Source: Alphaproteobacteria bacterium (lineage in GTDB: Bacteria > Pseudomonadota > Alphaproteobacteria > DSM-16000 > Inquilinaceae). From it: a stretch of DNA of 64,000 nucleotides. Position numbers and translations under genes: made by a program. Below, piece by piece: positions 8,806-18,266 of this stretch (the first letter of the stretch is position 1; the number at the start of each line of letters is the position of its first letter). The stretch lies in contig JANQGH010000100.1 in NCBI GenBank assembly GCA_028277405.1, positions 124,001-188,000 of the forward strand, read 5' to 3'. Below the pieces are notes generated by a model. The model saw only the letters and a list, made by a program, of their open reading frames with translations, did not search any database and had not been told where the DNA came from.

Positions 8806-9690
8806 TCAAGCTTCGACGAACAGTTCGTCGGGTTGATCGACGCGCCGTTGTATTGACGCTTTCAGCTTCGTCAAGGCCCGATGCTCCAGTTGGCGCACGC
8901 GTTCCTTGCTGACGCCAAGTTCGCGGCCCAGCTGTTCCAGCGTCGCGCCGTCATCCACGAGCCGCCTTTGACGGATGATCTTCTGTTCGCGCGGGCTCAA
9001 CTCACCGATCGCCTCCGCCAGCCAGCGGGACCGGGAATCGGCATCGCGCATGCCGATAACCACGTCCTCGGGGCTTGGCCGCTGGTCGGGCAGAAAGTCC
9101 TGCCAGCTGTCTTCGCTGCTGTCCGCGATCGGCGTGTTCAGCGATTGATCGCTGCCGGACATGCGCATTTCCATCGATTCGACGTCGCGCATCTCGACAC
9201 GCAGTTCCGTCGCGATGCGCTGGCGGCCTTCATGGCTGAGTGACGCCGACGACGGGTCCTCGATCTTGGCGCGCAGCCGCCGCAGGTTGAAGAACAGCGA
9301 TTTCTGGGCAGCCGTCGTGCCGGTTCGCACGATCGACCAATTGCGCAGCACGTAATCCTGCATGGCGGAGCGAATCCACCAGGACGCGTAGGTCGAAAAC
9401 CGGACGTCCCGCTCCGCTTCGAAGCGCGCGGCGGCCTGCATCAATCCGACATTGCCTTCCTGGACCAGGTCGCCCATCGGCAGGCCATAATTTCGATACT
9501 TCGTCGCCGTGCTGATGACCAGACGGGTGTAGGATCGCACCAGCTCGTGCAAGGCATCCTGGTCGCCGTGGTCTCGCCATTTTCGCGCCAGTTCGAACTC
9601 GCGGCTGCGGGTCAGCAGCGGTTCGCGCATCGACGCCCTGATGTAATCGAGATTTGCCCGTTGGGTCTGCGGATCGTCAATGTACGCCAT
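8806..9690 (-). CDS. rpoH: RNA polymerase sigma factor RpoH (sigma-32 family)
   Basis: A 294-residue heat-shock-type sigma factor. Region 2 is clear (GNVGLMQAAARFEAERDVRF and STYASWWIRSAMQDYVLRNW, residues 80-118). The RpoH box follows as QKSLFFNLRRLR (129-140), close to the canonical QRKLFFNLR that contacts core polymerase. Region 4.2 has the helix-turn-helix LEQLGRELGVSKERVRQLEHRAL near residues 250-275. It directs transcription from CTTG...CyTATnT-type promoters, and candidates occur in this window at dnaK and htpX. Alphaproteobacteria often carry two or more RpoH paralogues. The diverged box and linker here suggest the RpoH2-like kind used in oxidative stress. The start is the ATG at 9690. 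Confidence 0.9.
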   Translation of the reverse strand: MAYIDDPQTQRANLDYIRASMREPLLTRSREFELARKWRDHGDQDALHELVRSYTRLVISTATKYRNYGLPMGDLVQEGNVGLMQAAARFEAERDVRFSTYASWWIRSAMQDYVLRNWSIVRTGTTAAQKSLFFNLRRLRAKIEDPSSASLSHEGRQRIATELRVEMRDVESMEMRMSGSDQSLNTPIADSSEDSWQDFLPDQRPSPEDVVIGMRDADSRSRWLAEAIGELSPREQKIIRQRRLVDDGATLEQLGRELGVSKERVRQLEHRALTKLKASIQRRVDQPDELFVEA

Positions 9691-9765
9691 CGTAATCCTT
9701 ATCCCGCTGCGAATGGCCTTTCAGGGCGAGGCAAGAGACCGGCCGCCCGACTTAGCTCTCCGACA

Positions 9766-9795
9766 AATATACGGGATGTGCAGTGACGCGGATCA
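9766..9795 (-). promoter_or_regulatory. candidate ECF11/RpoE-type promoter of rpoH
   Basis: On the minus strand TGATCC (9795-9790), an 18-base spacer and TATATT (9771-9766) lie about 75 bases before the rpoH start. The -35 sequence and spacing match the promoter pattern known for the singlet-oxygen sigma factor RpoE/ECF11 in Rhodobacter, which drives rpoH2 there. The -10 differs from the usual TAAGA-like form, so a housekeeping promoter is possible. Confidence 0.4.
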
Positions 9796-9810
9796 CCGCC
9801 GCGGACAGCG

Positions 9811-9828
9811 TTCAATATCGATTTTGAA
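9811..9828. repeat. imperfect palindrome upstream of the rpoH promoter
   Basis: TTCAATATCGATTTTGAA is an 18-base sequence symmetric around ATCGAT with one mismatched pair. It lies about 15 bases upstream of the candidate -35 of rpoH. It is AT-rich in a GC-rich genome, so it could be a regulator binding site. No regulator gene is adjacent. Confidence 0.35.
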
Positions 9829-9884
9829 TCGGCTGGCGGAACGTCGCTAAAGCGACCGAGAAAGGGCGGTCTTGACCGGCTGGG

Positions 9885-10706
9885 TCAGATTTCGAACAGA
9901 TCGATGACCCCGCCGCTCGCCGTCAACTGGGCGGCCGCGATGCAGCCGCCACGGGCGGCACCGCCGTCCAGGCTGATCGTATGCTCCGACGCCTGAACGT
10001 CGCGCCCGTTTTCCGACAGACCGCGTACCAGGCAGGTGAAATTCTCGTACCCGCCGTTGATCTTGCCGAAATCCGATGCCCCCCACCAAAAACTGTCGCC
10101 TTGGGTGGCCAAGGGGCGGTTGATGTCGATGCCGGCGCTGACCAGCAGCATGGGCGCTTCGGCGTCGCGCGCGTTCGGCGTGGTGTAGGCGGCCCGCTTC
10201 AGCACCGTGAACAGGGCGCTGTGACCGGGTGCGCGGCGGATCGATTCCCGCAGCCGGTTGGTCCATCTTGTGAGTTGCAGCGCGCCCTCGCGCGCAGCGG
10301 CCAGACCCTCTTCCGGTTTTCCGCCGTAGGCTTCAAGGGTCTTGTCGACCCCCTGGCCCAGCATCCAGCGCAGCACTTCCTGCGGGTTGGGGGCGAACTG
10401 AAGCTGCAGCAGCTTCTGCCACATCTCCTCCTGGGCGCCGCGCAGAAAGACGATGTCGCTGACCAGCATGCCCGCCTGGCTGAGCATTCGGCGGCGAAAG
10501 GACAGGATTTCGTCGATCGTCGCCAAGGGGGCCGGGCCCCGGCCGATCGTATTGCCCAGATAGACCAGGCGATCGCCAAGTTGAAACCTTGGCAGGATAA
10601 AGTCGTGCAGCGCCGCCAGCCTGTCGACCTCGCCATGCACCGCGCCGATTGCCCAGACGGTCTTGGGCCACCCCAGATCGGCGAATTTCTTGTTATCGGT
10701 CGGCAA
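9885..10706 (-). CDS. calcineurin-like phosphatase-fold protein lacking its metal-binding motifs (probable pseudoenzyme)
   Basis: A 273-residue protein with the order of elements of a bacterial Ser/Thr-type metallophosphatase, but every metal-ligand motif is altered. GDxHG reads GAVHG (near residue 22), GDxxDRG reads GNTIGRG (near 52), GNHE reads GAQE (near 90), and the later VHAG reads VSAG (near 188). The scaffold between them is kept (WAIG, DRLVYLG, FLRG, RPLATQGDSFWWG). It is therefore likely a folded protein that binds rather than hydrolyses, perhaps a regulator. It lies upstream of rpoH on the same strand with a 190-base gap holding the rpoH promoter candidate. The frame is intact, so it is not a decayed gene. 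Confidence 0.7.
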   Translation of the reverse strand: MPTDNKKFADLGWPKTVWAIGAVHGEVDRLAALHDFILPRFQLGDRLVYLGNTIGRGPAPLATIDEILSFRRRMLSQAGMLVSDIVFLRGAQEEMWQKLLQLQFAPNPQEVLRWMLGQGVDKTLEAYGGKPEEGLAAAREGALQLTRWTNRLRESIRRAPGHSALFTVLKRAAYTTPNARDAEAPMLLVSAGIDINRPLATQGDSFWWGASDFGKINGGYENFTCLVRGLSENGRDVQASEHTISLDGGAARGGCIAAAQLTASGGVIDLFEI

Positions 10707-10933
10707 AGGTCAAACGGTCTGACGGTGGGTCGCGTTGGTTTGCGCGAGTTTAGACGGAACCTTGACCATGAACACCCCCAATGACGAACGACCGGACCGG
10801 CGCCAATCACGCTCGACTGCCCCGAAACCGGGCGACACCTAGGTTTTGGCAGTCACGGAAAACCGCGCTAGCCTAGATGAAACACCGTTGGACGCCGGCA
10901 AGCGGCGCAACCATCGAGGGAGGATCGAACGCG

Positions 10934-13900
10934 ATGACAGGCTGGATCGACCCCTACAAAGTCGAGATCATCGACAAGGTTGCCGACAAGATCGCCCAAA
11001 AGCTTGGCAAGAAGGCGGCAGCGACGGCCGATCGCTTTGCCCGCGAGTTCTATCGGCATGTTCCGGTCGACGATCTCTACAATCGCGAGATTGACGATCT
11101 CTATGGCGCCGCCCTTGGGCTGTGGCATTTCGGCAAGAAACGCGTGGCGGGCGAAGCCAAGGTTCGCGTCTTCAATCCGACCTACGAGGCCAATGGCTGG
11201 CACACCGGCCATACGGTGATCGAGATCGTCAACGACGACATGCCGTTCCTGGTCGACTCGGTCACCAGCGCGCTGAACACGCTGGGATATTCGGTGCACC
11301 TGGTCATTCATCCGGTGGTTCGGGTCAATCGCGACCCGTCGGGCACCGTCACGAATGTCAGTTCCATCGACCATGAGAAGGGCGACGGGCAGACCGAGAG
11401 CTTCATGCATATCGAGGTCGACGAGGAGACCCACCCGGACCGGCTGGCCGAGATCGACAGAACCCTCTGCGCCACGCTGGCGGACGTACGGGCCGCCGTC
11501 GATGACTGGCGGCCGATGCGGGAATCGCTGAGCCAGTTCATCGCGGATCTTTCCGCCAGCCCCCCGCCGGTGGAAGACGAGAATGTCGAAGAGGTCATCG
11601 AGTTCCTGAAATGGCTGGAGGACGATCATTTCACCTTCCTGGGCGCCAGAACCTATCGCCTTGAGGAAACCGACCAAGGGCTTGGCATCCATGTCGAGCC
11701 GCAAAGCGGCCTCGGCATTCTGCGCGACCCGAAGGTCAAGATATTCGAGGGCCTGCGCCATGACATGACGGTGCTGCCCGACGAAATCGTGACCTACATG
11801 CGCGAACATCACCTGCTGATGGTCAACAAGGCCAGCATGAAGTCGACCGTCCATCGATCGGTTCAGATGGACGTTATCGTGCTGCGCCTGTTCGACGAGA
11901 GCGGTCGGGTGGCCGGTGAGCGCGTCTTCGCCGGTCTGTTCACGTCCGTCGCCTATAATCGCAGCGCGCGCGATATCCCCTACCTGCGGCAGAAGGTGGC
12001 GCGCTGCCTGCAATTGGCGCGGATCAACCCCAGCGGCCATGACGGCAAGGCGCTGACCAACATTCTCGACACCTATCCCCGCGACGAACTGTTTCAGATC
12101 AGCGATGAGGAGCTGCTGAAGATCGCGCTGGGCATCCTGGCCCTGCAGGAACGTCAGCGCACGGCCCTGTTCGTCCGCAAGGATCCGTTCAACCGGTTTA
12201 TGTCCTGCCTGGTCTATGTGCCCCGCGACCACTACGACACGGATTTGCGGCGCCGCATCCAGGCGATCCTGGAGAAATCGTTCAGCGGCACCACGCTGGC
12301 CTTCTTCACCCAGCTATCCGAAGGGGTTCACGCGCGCGTTCAGTTCCTGATCAAGACCAACCCCAGAGAACTGCCCGATTACGACGCGGGCGAGATCGAA
12401 CGCGCACTGGTCGACGCGGCGCGCAGATGGTCGGACCATCTTCAAGACGCGCTGATCGATGCCAAGGGCGAGGAGACGGGGCTGGTCCTCACACGCCGCT
12501 ACCGCGAGGCGTTCCCGGTCGCCTATCAGGAAAACACGATTCCCCAGGCATCGATCTTCGACATCGACCGGATCGAGACCGTCGTCGACAACGACGCTCT
12601 GTGCCTGAACCTCTACCGGCCGATCGAGGCCGCCGACCATCAGGTGCGCCTGAAGCTCTATCACAAGGGCCAACCCATTCCGCTGTCGGATGTCCTGCCG
12701 ATCCTGGAGAATATGGGTCTGAAGGTGATCGCCGAGAATCCCTACAAGGTCGTGCTGCATGACTTGGGGGACTCGGTCTGGATCCATGATTTCATCATGG
12801 AAACGGCGGATGCGACATCCATCGACATCGCCCCGATCAAGACGTCGTTTCAGGACGCGTTGCTGCGTGTCTGGAGGGGCGACCTGGAGGATGACGGGTT
12901 CAACCGCCTGGTCATCGGTGCCGAACTGACCGGCCGGCAGGTGATGCTTCTGCGCGCCTATGGCAAGTATCTCCGACAAGCGCAGATCCAGTTCAGCCAG
13001 TCGGCCCTTGAAGACACGCTGGCCGCGCATCCGGACGCGACGCGATTGATCGTGGAACTCTTCGAGACCGAGTTCGATCCTGGTGAGAGCGACCGCACGG
13101 CCAAGGCCGAACAGATCGTCGACCGGTTCAACCGCATGCTGGATGACGTCTCGAACCTGGACGAAGACCGCATCTTGCGGCGCTTCGTCAATCTGGTGCA
13201 GGCGACGCTGAGAACCAATTTCTACCAGCCCGCCGAGGACGGCGGCATCAAACCCTATATCTCGTTCAAGCTGGACAGCCAGCAGATCGAGGGCCTGCCG
13301 CTGCCCCGGCCGATGGTCGAGGTCTTCGTCTACTCCGCGCGCATGGAAGGGGTCCATCTGCGCGGCGGCAAGGTTGCGAGGGGTGGCATCCGCTGGTCCG
13401 ACCGGCGCGAGGATTTCAGAACCGAGATTCTGGGGCTAATGAAGGCCCAGATGGTGAAAAACGCCGTCATCGTGCCGGTGGGGTCGAAGGGCGGGTTCGT
13501 GGTCAAGCGCCCGCCACCGCCCGCCGCCGGTCGGGAAGCCCTGCAGGCGGAGGGGATCGAGGCCTACAAGACCCTAATGCGGGGGCTCTTGGACATCACC
13601 GACAATCTCGACGGCGACGCCATCATCCATCCGGCATCCGTGATCCGCCGCGATGACGACGACCCGTATCTGGTGGTCGCCGCGGACAAGGGCACGGCCA
13701 CCTTCTCAGACATCGCCAACGGGATCTCAGGAGATTACGGCTTCTGGCTGGACGACGCCTTCGCTTCAGGCGGGTCTGAGGGTTACGACCACAAGAAGAT
13801 GGGCATCACGGCCCGGGGTGCGTGGGAATCGGTTAAGCGCCACTTCCGCGAGTTGGGGCTGAACACCCAGGCCCATCCGTTCACGGTCATCGGCGTCGGC

Positions 13901-15778
13901 GACATGTCCGGCGACGTTTTCGGCAACGGCATGCTGCTGTCCAACCAGATCCGGCTGCGCGCGGCCTTCAACCATCTGCACATCTTCGTCGACCCGAACC
14001 CGGACCCGGCCAAGAGCTTTGCTGAGCGCAAGCGGCTGTTCGAACTGGGGCGCGGATCCTGGGACCAGTATGATGCCAAGCTGATCTCCAAGGGCGGCGG
14101 GGTGTTCGACCGCAAGGCCAAGTCCATCGCCCTGACAGCGGAGATGCGCGACGTCTTTGCCATCGATCAGGACCAGATGACGCCCAACGAGTTCCTGCAC
14201 GCCCTGTTGCAGGCGCCGGTCGATCTGATGTGGTTCGGCGGCATCGGCACCTATGTCAAGGCGACCAGCGAAAGCCATGGCGAAGTCGGCGACAAGGCCA
14301 ACGACACGTTGCGGATCAACGGCGACCAGTTGCGGGCCCGTGTGATCGGCGAGGGCGCGAACTTGGGCGTGACGCAGCTCGGCCGCATCGAGGCGGCCCA
14401 TCAGGGCGTCAAGCTGAACACCGACTTCATCGACAACTCCGCCGGCGTCGACTGTTCCGACCACGAGGTGAACATCAAGATCCTGCTGGGCCGTGTGGTC
14501 GCGAACGGCGACATGACCGCCAAGCAGCGCAATCAGCTTCTCGAATCGATGACCGACGAGGTCGCCAGCCTGGTTCTGCGCGACAATTACCTGCAGACCC
14601 AGGCCCTGACCATGGTCACGGCCGAGGCGCCGGAGCTGTTGGACCAGCATGCGCGGCTGATGCGCGCCTTGGAAAAGCAGGGCCGGCTGAATCGCGAGGT
14701 CGAGCTGTTGCCCAGCGACGATGTCCTGACGGAGCGTCTGGGCCGCCGCCAGGGCCTGACCCGGCCGGAACTGGCGGTGTTGCTGTCCTACGCCAAGATC
14801 TCGGTCTACGACGACATCATCGAAAGCTCGCTGCCCGACGATGACGGGCTGGTCCAGGATCTGGTGGCCTATTTCCCCGAACCCCTGCGCGAGACCTACC
14901 GGCCGGTGATCGAAACCCACCGCTTGCGCCGGGACTTGATCGCCACCTCGATCACCAACTCGATCGTCAACCGAACCGGGCCGACCTTTGTCTCGGAGAC
15001 CAGCGACGGCACCGGCATGGGCTCGGCCGACATCGCCCGCGCCTATCTGATCGTGCGCGACAGCTTTGACCTGCGCCAGCTATGGCAGCAGATCGAGGCT
15101 TTGGACAACAAGGTCGACGCCGAAACCCAGACCCGCATGGTGCTCGCCAGCCGGCGCCTGATCGAACGCGCGACGGCCTGGGTTCTGCGCCATGTCGGCC
15201 ACGATCTCGTGGTCGGCCGCCAGGTCGAGCATTTCAAGCCTGGCGTCGCCCTGTTGCGCGAGCACCAGGACGCCTTGATCCATGACCGTGCCCGGGCCGT
15301 CTTGAAGGAACGGGTCGCGACCTATACCGAACGGGGCGTGCCCAAGGTGCTGGCCAAGACCGTCGCCTCGCTGAATGTCATGGCTGCCGGCCTGGACTTG
15401 ATCCGCATCGCCGACACCATCGAGGCGCCGGTGAAATCCGTGGCGCCGGCTTACTTCAAGCTGGGCGACCGGCTGGGCCTTTCCTGGCTGCGCGACAGCG
15501 CGACGCGCATGCCGCTGGGCAATCATTGGCAGAAACAGGCCACGGCAGCGATCATCGACGATCTCTATGCCCTGCAGGCCGATTTGACGGTGGCCGCGCT
15601 GAGCGACGGCCGCAAGTCCGCCAAGGCCGACGGCAAGGTCACCGGCTGGCTGAAAAGACGGCGTGCGCCGATCGACCGCATCGATCAACTGATTGCCGAA
15701 TTGCGGGCAATGGATCATGTTGATGTATCGATGCTGGCTGTCGCCAACAGGCGCCTGCGCGGTCTGATGGGCGGTTAG
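10934..15778 (+). CDS. gdhB: NAD-specific glutamate dehydrogenase, large (about 180 kDa) type
   Basis: A 1614-residue enzyme of the large NAD-GDH family, which oxidatively deaminates glutamate to 2-oxoglutarate and ammonia. The N-terminal regulatory half has ACT-like folds. The catalytic core begins near residue 790 with GGKVARGGIRWSDRREDFRTE and continues with KNAVIVPVGSKGGFV, GDMSGDVFGNGML and RVIGEGANLGVTQLGRIE (the nucleotide-binding part). A long C-terminal helical region follows. The start at 10934 is preceded by GGGAGGA about ten bases upstream; an ATG at 10877 in frame has no site. The gene is transcribed alone and catabolic in role. It is the largest gene in the window and its reverse strand gives several long spurious open frames. 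Confidence 0.96.
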   Translation: MTGWIDPYKVEIIDKVADKIAQKLGKKAAATADRFAREFYRHVPVDDLYNREIDDLYGAALGLWHFGKKRVAGEAKVRVFNPTYEANGWHTGHTVIEIVNDDMPFLVDSVTSALNTLGYSVHLVIHPVVRVNRDPSGTVTNVSSIDHEKGDGQTESFMHIEVDEETHPDRLAEIDRTLCATLADVRAAVDDWRPMRESLSQFIADLSASPPPVEDENVEEVIEFLKWLEDDHFTFLGARTYRLEETDQGLGIHVEPQSGLGILRDPKVKIFEGLRHDMTVLPDEIVTYMREHHLLMVNKASMKSTVHRSVQMDVIVLRLFDESGRVAGERVFAGLFTSVAYNRSARDIPYLRQKVARCLQLARINPSGHDGKALTNILDTYPRDELFQISDEELLKIALGILALQERQRTALFVRKDPFNRFMSCLVYVPRDHYDTDLRRRIQAILEKSFSGTTLAFFTQLSEGVHARVQFLIKTNPRELPDYDAGEIERALVDAARRWSDHLQDALIDAKGEETGLVLTRRYREAFPVAYQENTIPQASIFDIDRIETVVDNDALCLNLYRPIEAADHQVRLKLYHKGQPIPLSDVLPILENMGLKVIAENPYKVVLHDLGDSVWIHDFIMETADATSIDIAPIKTSFQDALLRVWRGDLEDDGFNRLVIGAELTGRQVMLLRAYGKYLRQAQIQFSQSALEDTLAAHPDATRLIVELFETEFDPGESDRTAKAEQIVDRFNRMLDDVSNLDEDRILRRFVNLVQATLRTNFYQPAEDGGIKPYISFKLDSQQIEGLPLPRPMVEVFVYSARMEGVHLRGGKVARGGIRWSDRREDFRTEILGLMKAQMVKNAVIVPVGSKGGFVVKRPPPPAAGREALQAEGIEAYKTLMRGLLDITDNLDGDAIIHPASVIRRDDDDPYLVVAADKGTATFSDIANGISGDYGFWLDDAFASGGSEGYDHKKMGITARGAWESVKRHFRELGLNTQAHPFTVIGVGDMSGDVFGNGMLLSNQIRLRAAFNHLHIFVDPNPDPAKSFAERKRLFELGRGSWDQYDAKLISKGGGVFDRKAKSIALTAEMRDVFAIDQDQMTPNEFLHALLQAPVDLMWFGGIGTYVKATSESHGEVGDKANDTLRINGDQLRARVIGEGANLGVTQLGRIEAAHQGVKLNTDFIDNSAGVDCSDHEVNIKILLGRVVANGDMTAKQRNQLLESMTDEVASLVLRDNYLQTQALTMVTAEAPELLDQHARLMRALEKQGRLNREVELLPSDDVLTERLGRRQGLTRPELAVLLSYAKISVYDDIIESSLPDDDGLVQDLVAYFPEPLRETYRPVIETHRLRRDLIATSITNSIVNRTGPTFVSETSDGTGMGSADIARAYLIVRDSFDLRQLWQQIEALDNKVDAETQTRMVLASRRLIERATAWVLRHVGHDLVVGRQVEHFKPGVALLREHQDALIHDRARAVLKERVATYTERGVPKVLAKTVASLNVMAAGLDLIRIADTIEAPVKSVAPAYFKLGDRLGLSWLRDSATRMPLGNHWQKQATAAIIDDLYALQADLTVAALSDGRKSAKADGKVTGWLKRRRAPIDRIDQLIAELRAMDHVDVSMLAVANRRLRGLMGG

Positions 15779-15821
15779 GCGTCCCGATCGTGCGGCGGTG
15801 GCGAAGACAAGGAGATAAACG

Positions 15822-16256
15822 ATGACGCAAAGTGTACGCATGCTGGTCGCCATCCTGGTCCTGGCGGCCTTCTCCTTAGCACCGGCTTCGGCCCAAAGGC
15901 TGAACAGCCCGATCGTGGTCGCATCGACCTACGCCATGGCGCACGCGGCCCAGACGGGCACCACCAATTACGGCGTGACGGCCCAGACGGTCGATCTGAC
16001 CGGCAACGGCTATGACGACATGTTCGCCATCTATGCGCTGGTCGGGGAATTCGGCCTGCCCACGGGCGAGTATCTGGCCTATTTCGTCGGCGGCCCGGGC
16101 GGGTTTCAACCGGTCGCGCGCATCGATCTGCCGGGCCGCGGCTCGGAAATCACCGGGTATCTGGGCAACACGTTGACCGTCGAGACGAACACGGCCAACG
16201 GCCCGATGCTCTTGACCTTCGCGGCCACGCCCGCCGGCCTGACACCGGTACCGTAA
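15822..16256 (+). CDS. small secreted hypothetical protein
   Basis: 144 residues with a strong ribosome binding site (AAGGAGAT, spacing about 6) before the ATG at 15822. A Sec signal peptide is evident (hydrophobic LVAILVLAAFSLAPASAQ, cleavage after ASA). The mature part contains VDLTGNGYDDMFAIYAL, which resembles an FG-GAP or calcium-loop-like repeat (DxTGNGxDD), so a surface or periplasmic beta-rich domain is possible. I do not assign a family. The gene sits between gdhB and an MFS transporter gene on the same strand with short gaps. Confidence 0.7.
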   Translation: MTQSVRMLVAILVLAAFSLAPASAQRLNSPIVVASTYAMAHAAQTGTTNYGVTAQTVDLTGNGYDDMFAIYALVGEFGLPTGEYLAYFVGGPGGFQPVARIDLPGRGSEITGYLGNTLTVETNTANGPMLLTFAATPAGLTPVP

Positions 16257-16287
16257 GACCGGCGCCCGGCACAAAGTCAGTTCAGTG

Positions 16288-17571
16288 ATGACAGGCCAAG
16301 CCGCCCGGCCTGCCGGGGTCGGCGGCGTTTTCTCGTGGGCGGTCTATGACTGGGCCAGCTCGTCCTTCAACACCGTCATCGGCACATTTGTTTTCAGTGT
16401 CTACTTCATGGAAGGCATCTATGGCGACGTCACCAGGGGCACGGCCGCCTGGGGCTTCGCCATCGGCGTTTCCGGCATCATCGTTGCGGTGCTGGCACCG
16501 ATCCTGGGGTCGCTGGCCGACCGGCTGGGGCGGCGAAAGCCCTGGCTGGCGGCACTGGTCCTGCTGACCATCCTGCCGACCGCGTTGCTGTGGTTTGCCG
16601 AACCGAACACGAGCTACATCACCTACACGCTGATCCTGGTCGTGATCGCAAGCGTCGCGTTTGAGCTTGCCGGCGTGTTCTACAACGCCATGTTGCCGGA
16701 CGTGGCACCGCCGGGGATGATCGGCCGCGTCTCGGGCTGGTCCTGGGGCATGGGTTATATGGGCGGGCTGGCCAGTCTGGCCGTGGTCCTGTTCCTGCTT
16801 GTCGGCCTGCCGGGCGCGCCTGGCCTCTTGGGCCTGCCGACCGAGGGTGCCGCTAATGTGCGGGCCACCGGGCCGATGGTGGCCCTGTGGTTCGGTCTGT
16901 TCGCGCTGCCCCTGTTCCTCAGAACGCCCGACAGGCCGGCGCGGACCATGGCGCTCGGCAAAGCCATCCGTGGCGGCCTGCGCGACCTGGTGGCAACGAT
17001 CCGCAGCCTGCGCCATCGCGGCTCGATCCTGCGCTTTCTGATCGCCAGCGCGCTCTACCGCGACGGGCTGTCGACCCTGTTCGCGGTCGGCGGCCTCTAT
17101 GCCGCCGGCACCATCGGGATGACGTTGGAAGAAGTCCTGATCTTCGCCATCGGGCTGAACGTCACCGCCGGCATCGGTGCCGCCCTCTTCGGCTTCATCG
17201 ACGACCGCATCGGCTCGAAGACGACGATTCTGGCGGCGCTCTGCGGCCTGATGGGTTTCGGCACGGCGCTGTTGATCGTTGACAATATGAGCTTCTTCAT
17301 CGGGCTCGCCCTGTGCCTGGGCCTGTTCGTCGGGCCGGCCCAGGCGGCCAGCCGATCCCTCCTGGCAAGGCTGGCGCCGGAGGAAGAAGTGACGAAGATG
17401 TTCGGGCTTTACGCACTCACCGGCAAGTCGATCGCCTTTGTCGGGCCGCTCCTGTTCGCCACGGTCACGGATGTCTTCGACAGCCAGCGTATCGGCATGA
17501 CGGTCATCCTGGCCCTCTTCATCCTGGGCACCCTGCTTCTGCTGACGGTGAAGGCGCCCTACAGAAGATAG
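16288..17571 (+). CDS. MFS transporter of the UMF1 (Atg22-like) family
   Basis: About 427 residues with twelve predicted membrane helices. The N-terminal WAVYDWASSSFNTVIGTFVF is characteristic of UMF1/Atg22-like transporters, and the MFS loop motif appears as GSLADRLGRRKPW (near residues 72-84). Substrates of bacterial members are mostly unknown; the fungal homologue exports vacuolar amino acids. GTG at 16285 immediately precedes the chosen ATG at 16288. The stop codon runs into a strong hairpin. The gene is probably monocistronic or shares a transcript with the preceding secreted protein. Confidence 0.85.
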   Translation: MTGQAARPAGVGGVFSWAVYDWASSSFNTVIGTFVFSVYFMEGIYGDVTRGTAAWGFAIGVSGIIVAVLAPILGSLADRLGRRKPWLAALVLLTILPTALLWFAEPNTSYITYTLILVVIASVAFELAGVFYNAMLPDVAPPGMIGRVSGWSWGMGYMGGLASLAVVLFLLVGLPGAPGLLGLPTEGAANVRATGPMVALWFGLFALPLFLRTPDRPARTMALGKAIRGGLRDLVATIRSLRHRGSILRFLIASALYRDGLSTLFAVGGLYAAGTIGMTLEEVLIFAIGLNVTAGIGAALFGFIDDRIGSKTTILAALCGLMGFGTALLIVDNMSFFIGLALCLGLFVGPAQAASRSLLARLAPEEEVTKMFGLYALTGKSIAFVGPLLFATVTDVFDSQRIGMTVILALFILGTLLLLTVKAPYRR

Positions 17572-17613
17572 CGCCGGCCTTCTCACCCCGGCCGGCGCCT
17601 GCTAAGAAGCAGG
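17571..17613. other. two adjacent stem-loops after the UMF1 gene
   Basis: GCGCCGGCC (17571-17579) pairs perfectly with GGCCGGCGC (17590-17598). It is followed at once by CCTGCT/AGCAGG (17598-17603 with 17608-17613) around a four-base loop. No U run follows on either strand, so this is not a standard intrinsic terminator. It may stabilise the 3' end or reduce read-through into the methyltransferase gene. Confidence 0.6.
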
Positions 17614-17636
17614 CCGCCTTTGAGTCCTGGCCATTT

Positions 17637-18266
17637 ATGTCTGATCCCAACTCGCCGCCAAAAACCCGCCCGTTTCTCGACCGGCTGCTGTTCTTCCTCC
17701 TGTGGCTGCGGCGGCCGATGCGCATCGCCAACATCACGCCATCGGGCAAGCACTTGGCCGCGGCGATGGTGCGCGGCGTGCCGATGGACAAGCCGGGCAG
17801 CGTCGTCGAACTGGGCGGCGGCACCGGGGTCTTCACCGCCGCGATGATACGTGCCGGTTTGCCGGCCGACGATCTGGTCATCATCGAGCGGGAAAAGACC
17901 CTGTTCGATCTGCTGACCAGACGGTTTCCGTCAAGCAGGGTCGTGCTGGGCGATGCCCGCGACGTCCACCAGATCGCCGAAGAGGCCGGCGCGAACCCGG
18001 TCAAGGCCGTGGTTTCCGGATTGCCCATCCTGACCATGAACGACGAGATTCAGACCGCCATCATGGGCGGCGCGTTCAAGGCCATGGGCGACGACGGCGT
18101 CTTCGTCCAGTTCACTTACGGCCCGAAATCGCCGGTGCGCCAGTCCGTGCTCGATGCGCTGGGGCTGACCGCGGTCAGGGCGGAGAAGGTGCCCCGCAAC
18201 GTGCCGCCGGCCAGCGTCTACCTCTACACGGTAGCGCCGCCGGCAGCGGAAACCCCGCTGGCTTAG
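17637..18266 (+). CDS. phospholipid N-methyltransferase-like SAM enzyme
   Basis: 209 residues. The SAM motif VELGGGTGVFTAAMIRAG (near 57-74) is followed by the acidic ribose-binding IIERE (near 80) and GDARD. The closest family known to me is the bacterial phosphatidylethanolamine N-methyltransferase PmtA group, which has a KsgA-like fold and makes phosphatidylcholine at the membrane. The N-terminal FLDRLLFFLLWLRRPMRIANITPSG amphipathic/hydrophobic stretch agrees with membrane association. An rRNA methylase role cannot be excluded. ATG at 17637 is chosen because everything upstream belongs to another frame. The gene ends by overlapping the 3' end of grpE by four bases on the opposite strand. 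Confidence 0.75.
   Translation: MSDPNSPPKTRPFLDRLLFFLLWLRRPMRIANITPSGKHLAAAMVRGVPMDKPGSVVELGGGTGVFTAAMIRAGLPADDLVIIEREKTLFDLLTRRFPSSRVVLGDARDVHQIAEEAGANPVKAVVSGLPILTMNDEIQTAIMGGAFKAMGDDGVFVQFTYGPKSPVRQSVLDALGLTAVRAEKVPRNVPPASVYLYTVAPPAAETPLA

Noticed and set aside
12314..13357. 347-codon minus-strand open frame inside gdhB, and similar ones at 10868-12232 and 13766-14920
   Set aside because: All lie antisense to the intact, well-recognised NAD-GDH; no ribosome site or family similarity.
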